Positions 1 through 8,593 are shown, numbered from the stretch's first letter. The stretch is 64,000 bases of DNA from Planctomycetaceae bacterium (GCA_027487775.1 JAIYCY010000017.1:62001-126000), one strand, 5' to 3'. Numbers and translations are program-made. Notes: a model not told the origin generated them from the letters alone.

Positions 1-229
1 CAACCATCGGCCTGTTCAACGCTTGCGCTACGAGATTCGCGCGAGCATGAACCGTCGAAATGCGTGTTTGAGCGTGTGGATGACGGCGCCGAGCTGTGCC
101 CTTGCGAGATCCGCTTCATCAAAGTGGGTTCGTCAGGGTCCGCGCCGCCCGGAGGCTTGCTTTGCGTCGTCGCGTGTCGTGCTGCCCGGTAACAGCAGGC
201 GCGGTGGACTCAATCGAGCTGGAACAACC
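1..229. other. left-edge region, no confident gene
   Basis: Frame 1 of the plus strand stays open from the window edge to a TAA at about 190-192. It could be the last 63 codons of a gene entering from the left. The translation is Cys- and Arg-rich and matches no family I recognise, so I do not call it as a gene. Confidence 0.25.
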
Positions 230-258
230 GCGAATCCACTCCATATGGACGGATTCGC
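230..258. promoter_or_regulatory. composite dyad upstream of PEP-CTERM gene
   Basis: GCGAATCC (230-237) and GGATTCGC (251-258) are perfect inverted arms. Between them lies a second perfect palindrome, TCCATATGGA (240-249). The element ends 25 nt before the start codon at 284. It could be an operator or a leader hairpin. Confidence 0.4.
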
Positions 259-283
259 TTGGAGATCAAGGGAGAGACAGATC

Positions 284-994
284 ATGCGTATCGCGAACTT
301 CGCTATCGTCGGCCTAGCAGGCCTCGGCACCTTCGCCGCCACAAGCTCCGCGGCCGTCCCGTGGGCAGTCCCCAGCGGCACCGCACCCGGCGGAGCATTC
401 ACCTATTCCAACGGCGGAAGCGACTCCGGCCTCTTCGGAAGCCCGGTCGTCCTCTCCAATGGATTCCAGTTCTTCCCAAACAACTTCTTCGCCTCAAGCT
501 CCAACGGCGTCGCTCAGACCACGCGTGACCGCTTCTACGTCACCATCAATCTCCCCAGCAACGCTCCCCAAGGCACCTACCTCGAAAGCATCAAAGTCAA
601 AGAAGCCGGCGACTACGCCATCCTCGGCGGCGGTGCTGTCCAGGCGGCCGGTCTCATGACCATGACCGTCCTCTCCTCCGATCCCGGTGGACCCACCCCA
701 GGAACCGTCCTCTTCCAAAGCCTCGTCGCCAGCCCCGCCATGCCCGTCTCGACCACGTCCGCGGTCGCTGGGCCCTGGACCGGCCAACTCCACCTCGACA
801 TCCCCACCGGCGTGAAGAGCCTCCAGATCGTCATGAACAACATCCTTCAGGCGACCAGCTTCGCCAACGGAACGTCCCTCATCGACAAGAAAAACACCGG
901 CGTAGAAATCGAAGTCGTCATCCCCGAGCCCGCCACCGCTGCCGTCATGCTCGGCGGAGCCGGTCTCATGCTCATCCGCCGTCGCAAGGCCTGA
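284..994 (+). CDS. PEP-CTERM sorting domain protein
   Basis: This encodes a 236-residue exported protein. Residues 1-25 form a signal peptide with a hydrophobic core and Ala-rich end. The last 25 residues are a PEP-CTERM anchor: the V-I-P-E-P motif, a hydrophobic helix and a terminal R-R-R-K cluster. In PEP-CTERM systems such tails are processed by an exosortase, which is not in this window. The middle part is Gly/Ser/Thr-rich with no catalytic motif I recognise. The ATG at 284 is chosen because GGAGAG lies about 8 nt upstream (271-276) and the signal peptide begins there; the longer open frame from 23 has no signal sequence at its start. It is followed by two strong hairpins. Confidence 0.85.
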   Translation: MRIANFAIVGLAGLGTFAATSSAAVPWAVPSGTAPGGAFTYSNGGSDSGLFGSPVVLSNGFQFFPNNFFASSSNGVAQTTRDRFYVTINLPSNAPQGTYLESIKVKEAGDYAILGGGAVQAAGLMTMTVLSSDPGGPTPGTVLFQSLVASPAMPVSTTSAVAGPWTGQLHLDIPTGVKSLQIVMNNILQATSFANGTSLIDKKNTGVEIEVVIPEPATAAVMLGGAGLMLIRRRKA

Positions 995-1003
995 GTCAGG
1001 CGC

Positions 1004-1035
1004 GCTGAATGCACCACGCTAGCCGTGCATTCAGC
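1004..1035. terminator. hairpin after PEP-CTERM gene
   Basis: GCTGAATGCAC (1004-1014) pairs perfectly with GTGCATTCAGC (1025-1035) around a 10-nt loop, starting 10 nt after the stop codon. No T-run follows, so it is either a terminator without a U-tract or an mRNA 3'-end stabiliser. Confidence 0.45.
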
Positions 1036-1447
1036 TAGGCTCTCGTGCGATCGATCCGTCATCAAGACAGCCAGGCATCACGCCTGCTCACAATGACGAT
1101 CCTTCCACATCGAACCTAAAAAACTGGTACAAGACCGCCAATCAAACCGGTCGACCAAAAGCGCCAAACCACAACCGCAGAAACCGCCCGACTTACCCTC
1201 GGGCTCGCCAGTCGGTCTCTCAAACTTACCGGCGACGCGACGCCTCAACCGCGCCGCGCCGAACTCAGCAGCCCGTCGCCCAACCCGCGACGGGCTGCTC
1301 TGCTTCCCAACAATTCAGCTCATCCTCCACCATCACAACCCACCACAAACTCAAATGCTTTCATTCGGATGCTTCCACTCAGATGCCTCCAATTGGAGGC
1401 TCCGACACAGACGCATCGACGCAAACCCATCCGCCCCCCAAAACTCA
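1036..1447. other. intergenic region between convergent genes
   Basis: I find no gene in this stretch. It holds the 13-bp-stem hairpin at 1267-1299 and a 16-bp perfect palindrome, GCCTCCAATTGGAGGC, at 1385-1400. The rest is featureless. Confidence 0.5.
1267..1299. terminator. 13-bp perfect stem-loop
   Basis: AGCAGCCCGTCGC (1267-1279) and GCGACGGGCTGCT (1287-1299) form a perfect 13-bp GC-rich stem with a 7-nt loop. It lies between convergent genes and could end transcription from either side. There is no adjacent T-run. Confidence 0.5.
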
Positions 1448-2725
1448 TCATTCCCCCACAACAGGACGTCGTGCCCTTTCGATCCGCTCTCGCAGCCGCT
1501 CGATCGCGACCGCATCCGCAATCTCCACGCTCGGAATCTCCTCAGCCTTCACACCCGCCCTCTTCAACAAGTCCGCCCCCGCGCGACGCACGCGAACGTC
1601 CGGGTGATACAACAAGTCGATCACCACATCTCCACGACCACGCAACCGCGAAATCTCCTCCGCATTACCACGCGGCGTCTCGCTCAGTAACGCGTCCGCA
1701 CGGCTTTGCTGTTCGGGGCTCAGCTCCACCGGATCGATCTGCAGCAACCTGATCCGCGCATCGATTCCCATCGCGTCCAACGCATCGCTCGCTGCCTGCC
1801 GGTCGGAATACTCCTCGGCATCGAGTCGCTTGATCAGCTGATCAATCTCCTCAAGCCGCTTCGCTTCAATCACCACATCGTCCGCAGCCAAGTCCAACGC
1901 CAACGGTGCACTCGCAAGTGCCGGAACCTCCGGTACGCCCATGACCGAAAACAATCGCCTCAGCGGCAAGCGCGCATCCGCATGATCCGCCATCAACCCG
2001 CCAAAACTCGCGCTCACAAATCGCCTCATCCGCTCGGCATGATCTTCCACCGCATTGCCCCGATCATCCGGACCCGCCGCCCCATCCATGCCGTCCGGGA
2101 TCACCCGTTGACCCAACCGCTGCACATAAAACGATATCCCACGACCAGGCTCATCCCCCCCCGCCATCGGATTGTCGATGTACTGACTCGTCGAACTCCC
2201 ATCCAGCCCCTGCTCGCTCAGAGAAAGATTCATGATCGAACCGATCTGAGACAACTCCGCAATCGTCAGCCGCTTCTCAGCCTCATCGAAATGATAAATC
2301 GCAACGCGCGCCACCGAGCCCACTTCACCCAGCGGAACGACCTGAATTGTGCAAACACCCGGCACATCCGACAGCGGCTGCACGAATCGATCCACACGCG
2401 CACCATTGATCACAGGCGCATGATCCCCAACCACGCTCACCGTCAGACGCCCACCCTCAATGCGGAATCGTAGCACGTCGCGAATCGACCTCACCTCGCC
2501 CACCGCAAGACCCGCCGACTGCGATTCCACATACGCACGCTGCTCGGCTGCGAACGCTTCGATCTGACGCTCGATCTCACTCTGCGACGATGTGCTCTGC
2601 CCCTCTCTCCCCTGGTTGACCACACCCTCATCCCACGCAGCCGCGCGATCGGCGCACGCGACGCCCAGCAGAATCGACATCGAACACGCCTTCGCCAGAT
2701 GTTGCCTTCGCCCTACGCTCATCAT
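1448..2725 (-). CDS. exported hypothetical protein with HEAT-like C-terminal part
   Basis: This encodes 425 residues. The N-terminus has a hydrophobic stretch ending in a Cys/Ala-rich segment (about residues 12-30), so export is likely. The middle part (about 60-180) looks like a mixed alpha/beta domain with no known motif. Residues about 290-400 resemble the planctomycete HEAT-like pattern (an I-x-x-L-I-x-x-L segment, a Y-x-x-R-x-A-A segment, a D-A-M-G segment, then R-A-D-A-L-L). The start ATG overlaps the recR stop codon (ATGA), which places it last in the leftward operon and suggests translational coupling. I do not recognise a specific function. Confidence 0.7.
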   Translation of the reverse strand: MMSVGRRQHLAKACSMSILLGVACADRAAAWDEGVVNQGREGQSTSSQSEIERQIEAFAAEQRAYVESQSAGLAVGEVRSIRDVLRFRIEGGRLTVSVVGDHAPVINGARVDRFVQPLSDVPGVCTIQVVPLGEVGSVARVAIYHFDEAEKRLTIAELSQIGSIMNLSLSEQGLDGSSTSQYIDNPMAGGDEPGRGISFYVQRLGQRVIPDGMDGAAGPDDRGNAVEDHAERMRRFVSASFGGLMADHADARLPLRRLFSVMGVPEVPALASAPLALDLAADDVVIEAKRLEEIDQLIKRLDAEEYSDRQAASDALDAMGIDARIRLLQIDPVELSPEQQSRADALLSETPRGNAEEISRLRGRGDVVIDLLYHPDVRVRRAGADLLKRAGVKAEEIPSVEIADAVAIERLRERIERARRPVVGE

Positions 2726-3354
2726 CGCCCCTCCGTCGAAAGGCTCTGCCTGCCACGAATCGCATCGTCCAGCACACTCCGATTCGCGTATTCAATCTGC
2801 GTCCCCGCCGCCAATCCACGCGCAAGCCGCGTCAACGCAATCCCCGGAAACCGCTCGCCTATCGTCTTCTGCATACTGAGCAACGTCAGATCTCCGTCCA
2901 GATTCGGATTCGTCCCAAAGATCACCTCACGCACCTCACCGCCCTCCAGTCGCTCCAGCAATCCCCCGATCGTCAAATCGCTCTCATCAGTCCCATCCAA
3001 CGGCGCAACCCGACCCAGCAACACGTGATAAAGCCCGTGATACGTCCCTGACGCATCGATCGCCAGCAAATCCTTCGGCTGTTCAACCACACAAATCGTC
3101 GAGCGGTCCCGCCGCGCATCCCGACATACCTCACACAACGCCGGCCCTTCACTTGAAAGCTCCGCGAGGTTGTAACAGACCGAACAATGCGTGATCCGTG
3201 TCTTCAAATCATGAATCGCTCGCGCCAGCGATAATGCCTCCTCCGATGGCAGCTTGAGCAAATGAAACGCGATCCGCTCCGCGCTCCGGGCACCAATCCC
3301 CGGCAAGCTCGAAAATGCATCGATCAAATTCTGAATCGTTGTCGTGTATTGCAT
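2722..3354 (-). CDS. recR: recombination mediator RecR
   Basis: RecR works with RecO (and RecF) to load RecA on gapped DNA. The 210-residue length is normal for the family. An N-terminal helix-hairpin-helix (L-P-G-I-G about 17-21) is followed by a C4 zinc finger (Cys57, Cys60, Cys74, Cys77). A Toprim domain starts near residue 85 with the V-V-E-Q-P-K motif. The C-terminal A-R-G-L-A-A-G-T segment is also typical. It starts 3 nt after the methyltransferase stop codon and overlaps the next gene by 4 nt. It therefore sits inside a tight leftward operon. dnaX and the YbaB gene, its common neighbours elsewhere, are absent here. Confidence 0.95.
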   Translation of the reverse strand: MQYTTTIQNLIDAFSSLPGIGARSAERIAFHLLKLPSEEALSLARAIHDLKTRITHCSVCYNLAELSSEGPALCEVCRDARRDRSTICVVEQPKDLLAIDASGTYHGLYHVLLGRVAPLDGTDESDLTIGGLLERLEGGEVREVIFGTNPNLDGDLTLLSMQKTIGERFPGIALTRLARGLAAGTQIEYANRSVLDDAIRGRQSLSTEGR

Positions 3355-3357
3355 GAA

Positions 3358-4215
3358 TCACCGCTTCCGGATGCGCGATCGCTTCTCCGCCCGTACAATC
3401 AAACGCGGGCTGTCGTGCGAATACGACTCGCCATTGTATCCCCCTCGAACCTCGCTCACGCGAAAGCCCGCTTGATTCAGCAGCAGCTCCAACTCACGCC
3501 GCTCGAACCACGTGATCTCAAACCGCACCGCTCGAACCTGCACCTCACCGGCATCATCATGCCAGTGATAATCGAATCGCACCTCACGCCGCTGCTCACC
3601 TCGGCCGGGCTTTAGCGATACCAATCGCATCACACTTCGACCCAGATGACGCGAATAAAACAAATGCGGCTCGATCTGCTCCTTCGACTCATGCGAAAGC
3701 TCCGCTACCGACGGGTTAAAAACATCCAGCAAGATCGATCCGCCCGGCCGCAGCGATTCGTGTAATCGCAGCAGCACCGCAAGCTGCTGCTCGGCCCTGG
3801 TAAAGACCAAAAAACTATTGAACAAACTCGCCGCACAATCAAATCGCCCGCGATCCCTCGCACCCAACTTCCAATTCAGCAAATCAACACATCTGAACGA
3901 GAGCCGATCCGCATCCAAGCCGAGCGGCTTCGACTTTTCCCGAGCAATCTGAAGCATCGAGTCGTCATAATCCAGCCCGAGCACGCAATGCCCCGCCTCC
4001 GCGAGCGGAATCGCAGCCCGACCCGTCCCACAACCGGCCAGCAACACCCGACGCGACCGCCCACCCAAATCTGCAAGCAGCATCGCAACATCCTGGTTGT
4101 CCGCGTGCAGCTCGGCATATTCGTCATCGTAAAGCCACGGCACCGCTCGATACGACCGCGACGCACTCGATGAATGAGCGCGACTCTGCCTCGACTTAGT
4201 GATCTGTTTCTTCAT
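3358..4215 (-). CDS. class I SAM-dependent methyltransferase
   Basis: This encodes 285 residues. The Rossmann methyltransferase signature is clear: motif I V-L-L-A-G-C-G-T-G (57-65), then G-L-D-Y-D-D-S-M as the acidic SAM ribose contact, and a later G-G-S-I-L-L-D-V-F-N strand. The first 25 residues are basic and probably disordered. The ATG at 4215 overlaps the stop codon of the upstream hydrolase gene (ATGA); the open frame continues upstream but would overlap that gene heavily. The substrate is unknown. The fold matches the general small-molecule type (Methyltransf_25/11). Confidence 0.85.
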   Translation of the reverse strand: MKKQITKSRQSRAHSSSASRSYRAVPWLYDDEYAELHADNQDVAMLLADLGGRSRRVLLAGCGTGRAAIPLAEAGHCVLGLDYDDSMLQIAREKSKPLGLDADRLSFRCVDLLNWKLGARDRGRFDCAASLFNSFLVFTRAEQQLAVLLRLHESLRPGGSILLDVFNPSVAELSHESKEQIEPHLFYSRHLGRSVMRLVSLKPGRGEQRREVRFDYHWHDDAGEVQVRAVRFEITWFERRELELLLNQAGFRVSEVRGGYNGESYSHDSPRLIVRAEKRSRIRKR

Positions 4216-5039
4216 GCTCGCCCTTCCGTCGCTGGAACGCTCACGCGAAGACCGTCGTAGGCGAATCCAACGCCAGCGGGCAGTTTGGGTTCGTCTCGGG
4301 CGTGCAGCACCCGGTGTGACATGTGCGTAAACAACGTTCGCGCGGGCCTGTGTCGTTCGACCGCCTCCAAAGCTTCGTCGATGTTGAAGTGCGTCGGATG
4401 CTTCGTGTCCTGCAACGCATCGAGCACCAGCACTTCCAATCCATCCAATAGCGGACGCGATGATTCCGGTATCGCTGAGACATCCGTGCAGTAGGCAAGA
4501 TCGCCGATGCGAAATCCCAGCACATGCCCCCGGCCGTGCAAAAGCGGGATCGGCGTCCACGTCCGCCCGGCGATCTCGAACGGGCCGACGATCCGGCGAT
4601 CCACCAACTGCGGCCGAAAAACGCCCGGCTCATGCTGCGTCCGAAATCCATACCCGAAAATCGCCAGCACCGTCTGACTCGTCGATTCGTCCATCCAACA
4701 ATCCAATGGCGCATTGCGAATCGCATTGAACCGACGAAGATCGTCGATCCCCATGATGTGATCCGCATGCGCGTGCGTAAACACGACGGCGTCGATGTCA
4801 TCGATGTCTTGCGCGACGCATTGCAGACGCAACTCGGGCGTCGCATCCACCAGCACGCTCGTCGAACCGTATCGAATCACCACGCTGCATCGCGTACGCG
4901 CGTCTCGCGGGTCGACGCTCGTGCAAACCTCGCAACGACAGCCGATCATCGGAACGCCAGCGCTCGTGCCGGTACCGAGAAAGTGAAGTTCAAGCGGCGA
5001 ACTGTTCGACGAACTTTGCACGCAACTGAGCATACGCAT
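4212..5039 (-). CDS. PhnP-like metallo-beta-lactamase hydrolase
   Basis: This encodes 275 residues. After a short variable N-terminus it has L-G-T-G-T-S-A-G-V-P (21-30) and a C-R-C-E-V-C zinc-like cluster. The metal-binding T-H-A-H-A-D-H (88-94) and a late T-H-M-S-H follow. This is the pattern of PhnP/MBL phosphodiesterases related to RNase Z. PhnP itself opens cyclic phosphates, but no C-P lyase genes are nearby, so the real substrate is unknown. The gene sits between the zinc-ribbon membrane protein (6-nt gap) and the methyltransferase (4-nt overlap). Confidence 0.85.
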   Translation of the reverse strand: MRMLSCVQSSSNSSPLELHFLGTGTSAGVPMIGCRCEVCTSVDPRDARTRCSVVIRYGSTSVLVDATPELRLQCVAQDIDDIDAVVFTHAHADHIMGIDDLRRFNAIRNAPLDCWMDESTSQTVLAIFGYGFRTQHEPGVFRPQLVDRRIVGPFEIAGRTWTPIPLLHGRGHVLGFRIGDLAYCTDVSAIPESSRPLLDGLEVLVLDALQDTKHPTHFNIDEALEAVERHRPARTLFTHMSHRVLHARDEPKLPAGVGFAYDGLRVSVPATEGRA

Positions 5040-5045
5040 TGCCGA

Positions 5046-5804
5046 TCAGGATTCGACCGGAGACTGAGTTTGATTCGCATACCGAATCGCTCCCATCGCG
5101 CGGACGTAGGTGGCGAAAATTGCCACCGACGCAATCACCACGAACGCGGAGAGTCCATACAAATACCAGTGCGGCGGATGGTCGGGCAAATGGCCCTGCG
5201 TGCGAAGCAGCATGTAGAGCATGATCAAGCACGACGCCAGACCCGCCCATGGCACGAATTGACTCGTGAGATAGCAAAGCACGCGTCGCACCCGCGCCGC
5301 GGGCAGGCGATAGCCCCAATACGCCCCTTCCAGCGACGTCAACCACGCGATCAGCCGAATCCCCACGCCGGGCGACATCAGGAAACCGCCCAGCATGGGG
5401 ATCAACATGCCTATGCCTGCGAACGTCAGCCAGCCGGACAATCCATCTGGAATCCGCCACAGGGGCGAGATCGATGTGAAAACAAACCGCAGATGCAGCA
5501 TCACGCCCGGCCAGGCGAAACAGGCGACGAGAATCAGCGTGCGCCAGGCAAAACGATTCTCGCGCGGATGTGTGCCGACTGAAATGCCTCGCGCGGATCG
5601 TGTCGGCGCGATGATCCAACGAAAGAGCGTCGCACGATAGTTTCGATCGATTTCATACGGCGTTGCGTGTCGGCCGTTGTCGATCGCGCTCGAGCGCACG
5701 CTGCGCCCGCATTCCGGGCACGCACCGTCCGGCGGAAGGCCCGCGAGGTTGTAGCCGCAGCCCTCGCAGAGCAAATCGTCGATCGATGGCGCGACTCGGG
5801 ACAT
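5046..5804 (-). CDS. zinc-ribbon multi-pass membrane protein
   Basis: This encodes 252 residues. The N-terminus holds a double-CxxC zinc ribbon, C-E-G-C-G-Y-N-L-A-G-L followed by C-P-E-C-G (residues 13-34), common on planctomycete membrane proteins of unknown function. Four to five hydrophobic segments follow, near residues 92-110, 123-145, 185-203 and 215-235. It is the first gene of the leftward operon that runs through the hydrolase, methyltransferase and recR. Its leader contains a degenerate heptamer repeat (5814-5848). Function unknown. Confidence 0.75.
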   Translation of the reverse strand: MSRVAPSIDDLLCEGCGYNLAGLPPDGACPECGRSVRSSAIDNGRHATPYEIDRNYRATLFRWIIAPTRSARGISVGTHPRENRFAWRTLILVACFAWPGVMLHLRFVFTSISPLWRIPDGLSGWLTFAGIGMLIPMLGGFLMSPGVGIRLIAWLTSLEGAYWGYRLPAARVRRVLCYLTSQFVPWAGLASCLIMLYMLLRTQGHLPDHPPHWYLYGLSAFVVIASVAIFATYVRAMGAIRYANQTQSPVES

Positions 5805-5813
5805 GGGAAGAGA

Positions 5814-5848
5814 TGTGTGATCAGTGGTCAGTGGTGGGTGGTGAGTGA
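5814..5848. repeat. degenerate 7-bp tandem repeat
   Basis: Five heptamers of the form T-[CGT]-[AGT]-G-T-G-[GA] lie head to tail between trmB and the zinc-ribbon gene. The two central copies are both TCAGTGG. Confidence 0.55.
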
Positions 5849-5852
5849 TGCG

Positions 5853-6476
5853 TCAGGATCGCTTGCGACCGGCGATCGCATAAAACGCGCGGCCCTCTTC
5901 GATGAACTTCCGCTCGAAATTGCTCCCGACGACCTCACCGCGACTCGCATCGCCCGGCGGGGTGAATTCGACAACCTCAAAAACACTCGCGCGGACAACG
6001 CGTTCGATCTGTTCCCAATAATCTACATGGTCGGTGACGATCTGGATCAGACCGCCGGGCTTGAGAATGCGATGGGCCTTGGGCATGAAGGCGTCGCTGA
6101 CGAGACGTCGCTTGTGATGTCGCGCCTTAGGCCACGGATCAGGGAAATAAATGTGCAGCGTGCTGACCGACTCGGCGGGGACGAACTCATCGAGGAAGAA
6201 CCCGGCCTCGGCGCGAATGGCACGGGCGTTGTCGCAGTTGCGCCTGCGAAGTCGGTCGGCGGTGTATCGATAAAACCAGCGGGCCCATTCGATGCCCAGA
6301 AAGTTGACCTCGGGCCGCTTGAGCGCTTCGTTGACCAGAAACGTGCCCTTACCGCTGCCGATTTCCACTTCGACCGAATGGTCGTTACCGAATAACGTCT
6401 TCCAATCGATCGGCCTCGGAAGCGTTTCGGGATCGAGGCCGTGTGAATCGGTTTGTAGCGTTCGATGGTTCTGCAT
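5853..6476 (-). CDS. trmB: tRNA (guanine-N7-)-methyltransferase
   Basis: TrmB makes m7G46 in the tRNA variable loop using SAM. This form has 207 residues. The SAM-binding motif E-I-G-S-G-K-G appears near residue 38, G-I-E-W-A-R-W about 30 residues later. The family hallmark Y-F-P-D-P-W-P-K and the downstream K-P-G-G-L-I-Q-I strand complete the set. I chose ATG 6476. A GTG at 6560 would add 28 weakly conserved residues and is possible, since a TATAGG hexamer lies 10 nt before it. The gene diverges from the PAC2 gene at 6587. Confidence 0.9.
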   Translation of the reverse strand: MQNHRTLQTDSHGLDPETLPRPIDWKTLFGNDHSVEVEIGSGKGTFLVNEALKRPEVNFLGIEWARWFYRYTADRLRRRNCDNARAIRAEAGFFLDEFVPAESVSTLHIYFPDPWPKARHHKRRLVSDAFMPKAHRILKPGGLIQIVTDHVDYWEQIERVVRASVFEVVEFTPPGDASRGEVVGSNFERKFIEEGRAFYAIAGRKRS

Positions 6477-6572
6477 GCCGGGCAGAGAGAATAGCAGCCC
6501 AGGGGCGGGGATGTCTTGTCCGCACTGAATCAGATTCTGATTCGAGGGATGAGATATCACGACGGTTTGACC

Positions 6573-6578
6573 TATACT
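6573..6578 (+). promoter_or_regulatory. -10-like TATACT, 8 nt before PAC2 start
   Basis: TATACT lies 8 nt upstream of the ATG at 6587, so transcription would start almost at the start codon. The complement reads TATAGG towards trmB, so the two divergent promoters may overlap. Confidence 0.4.
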
Positions 6579-6586
6579 GTCGGACG

Positions 6587-7429
6587 ATGAATGCAGGCGT
6601 GAAATGGCTGAATGCCGAGCCGGTTCCGGGTGCGACGATGCTGCTGGCGCTTTCCGGTTGGATGGACGGTGGATTCGTCTCGACGGGGACGGTGACGAAT
6701 CTCATGCGCGGCAGAGACCTGCGAAAAGTCGCCGAAATCGCGCCGGGCGGCTTCTACATCGATAACTTCCCCGCCGCTGGCTCCATGGAGGCAGCCGCGA
6801 TCTTCCGGCCCAACGTCAAGTACGAAGACGGACTCATCACCCACATCGACACCACCGAAAACATCGCCTACGCCGATCCCAACGCCCGACTCATCTTCTT
6901 CAACGGACGCGAACCCAGCATCGACTGGTCCGGCTTCGCTGATCGACTCTTTGACATCATCCGAACACTCGGCGTGGCCCGCGTTGTCTTTATCGGCAGC
7001 TTCGGCGGAAGCGTCCCCCATACACGCGCGCCCAGGCTCTACGCCTCAGTCTCCCATCGCGCAATGCTCGAAGAACTCGACGCGCTTGCACTGCGTCGCA
7101 GCAATTACGAAGGACCCGGCCATTTCGCCTCGATGATGCTCCACCTCGCACCCCGCAACGATGTACGCATGATGAGCCTCGCGGTCGAAATCCCCGGATA
7201 CCTGCAAGGCGCAAACCCCGCCAGCATCGAAGCCGTCACCAAACGGCTCGTACCAATGCTCGGACTGCAAACCGATCTGACAAGGCTGCGAAAAGAAAGC
7301 ACCGAATGGGAACATCGCGTCAGTCGCGAAATCGCCAAAGACAAAGACCTCGCACAAACCGTCCGCGAACTCGAAGAACAATACGACAACGAACTCATCC
7401 AAAACACCGACCTCGAAGAGACGGCCTGA
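6587..7429 (+). CDS. PAC2 family protein
   Basis: This encodes 280 residues matching the PAC2 (proteasome assembly chaperone 2-like) fold. It shows A-L-S-G-W-M-D-G-G near the N-terminus, the D-x-x-x-A-x-P-x motif for a cleft, V-V-F-I-G-S-F-G-G in the middle and a C-terminal charged helix (residues about 225-275). Bacterial PAC2 proteins have no firmly known substrate. Many occur in actinobacteria, and planctomycetes also carry them. No Shine-Dalgarno is visible. A -10-like TATACT 8 nt upstream suggests a leaderless mRNA. It is convergent with the next gene. Confidence 0.85.
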   Translation: MNAGVKWLNAEPVPGATMLLALSGWMDGGFVSTGTVTNLMRGRDLRKVAEIAPGGFYIDNFPAAGSMEAAAIFRPNVKYEDGLITHIDTTENIAYADPNARLIFFNGREPSIDWSGFADRLFDIIRTLGVARVVFIGSFGGSVPHTRAPRLYASVSHRAMLEELDALALRRSNYEGPGHFASMMLHLAPRNDVRMMSLAVEIPGYLQGANPASIEAVTKRLVPMLGLQTDLTRLRKESTEWEHRVSREIAKDKDLAQTVRELEEQYDNELIQNTDLEETA

Positions 7430-7504
7430 TGCCGCCACTCCGAGGCCGGTAGACGTGGATGCGAATGCTAAATGCTGTTGGATGCTTCGGACACGCTCGT
7501 TGGC

Positions 7505-8260
7505 TCAGGCCGCCCGCGTCTCGCCCGAGCGACGTGCCTCGACCGCGCGACGCACATAACGACCGCGCCCGACCGTCTGCTGCTTCGCGCTCGCCTTCGA
7601 GAAGGGATTGTCACTGGCAATCCGAACCGCATCGAGCGCGTCAGGGGCGTAGAGGTCCGCTCCGATTTCTTCCGCGAGACCCTCCGCTCGCTTGTAGATT
7701 CCGCCGCAGCACATGACCTGCATGTCGGGATTGCTGTTCACATCACGCAAGTAGTCGATCAGCTTGCGGACCGCTGGCACACCCTGCGGACGCGTTGCAA
7801 ACAGGCACAAGAGATTCGGTCGATAATCGCCGATGAGCTGGAGAAGCTCGTCATTCGCCACACCTCCACCGACGAAGCGGACTTCCCAGCCCATCGCCTC
7901 GAAGAGGTCCACCGCAATCTGTCCGCCAAGCTCTTCCGGTTCGGCATCGCCGCACGCAATCACCGCACGCTTGCCGTTGCCAGGAAGGCTCGGGAGCTGA
8001 CGCGCGATCTGATCACTGATCTGACGATTGAGTCGCGTCGCCATGTTCAAGGCGATGCCAGTGATGCGATCCTCCTTAAAGAGATACTGAATTCGCTCCA
8101 TGACCGGCCAAACGAGCTTGGTCAGGATTTCGAGTGCCTCCACGCCACAGTTCATGGCGTCTTCGACAACCGACCGCGCGGCGGATCTATCCCCGGTCAG
8201 CAGGGCTTCGATGTAGGCATCAGCGATCGACGATTCGGACAGCGACGGATTGAAACTCAC
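7505..8260 (-). CDS. B12-binding-fold protein lacking the axial histidine
   Basis: This encodes 251 residues. Residues 1-90 look like the helical B12-binding-2 cap (E-A-L-E-I-L-T-K-L-V-W-P-V-M region). Residues 95-225 look like the Rossmann-like cobalamin-binding domain, with the V-R-F-V-G-G-G-V strand and a C-C-G-G-I strand. The usual D-x-H-x-x-G loop is replaced by E-P-E-E-L-G, so the histidine that ligates cobalt is a glutamate. It may bind no cobalamin, or bind it base-on, or act as a scaffold. The start is GTG at 8260, supported by AGGAG 6 nt upstream. No cobalamin enzyme is next to it. Confidence 0.8.
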   Translation of the reverse strand: MSFNPSLSESSIADAYIEALLTGDRSAARSVVEDAMNCGVEALEILTKLVWPVMERIQYLFKEDRITGIALNMATRLNRQISDQIARQLPSLPGNGKRAVIACGDAEPEELGGQIAVDLFEAMGWEVRFVGGGVANDELLQLIGDYRPNLLCLFATRPQGVPAVRKLIDYLRDVNSNPDMQVMCCGGIYKRAEGLAEEIGADLYAPDALDAVRIASDNPFSKASAKQQTVGRGRYVRRAVEARRSGETRAA

Positions 8261-8593
8261 GGACGACTCCTATCTGTACTGCGCATCCTTCCCATGTTCA
8301 CTTCGCGACGGCCGTCCGTGGTCATCGCTCCCATCTCGACGATAAGATGGGCAACTTGTTAAGAAATGTATCGTCGACACATCCAAAATTTCTTTACCCA
8401 TTTTAACAAATTTTCGTTTCGACCGGCAAGACCGACTTATCCAGATTCACATTCGCCCGGCCTCCCGACGGTCGCCTCAACGCATTGCCCGCGATTCCGG
8501 GCGCGATTCGGTCCAATAACTTCCTCGCAAATTCGAGCCAAGACCTGATATCGACAGGTGCGGGCTTGCGACCCATCCGGTTACCATGCGCAC
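8261..8593. other. divergent promoter region, AT-rich
   Basis: This is the intergenic region between divergent genes. It is AT-rich around 8350-8420, unlike the rest of the window. It holds a dyad, CCCATCT (8330-8336) and AGATGGG (8345-8351), that could be an operator. No gene is visible. Confidence 0.4.

Noticed and set aside
4216-4560. 115-codon N-terminal extension of the methyltransferase
   Set aside because: It overlaps most of the 3' end of the hydrolase gene, has no methyltransferase similarity, and an ATGA coupled start exists at 4215.
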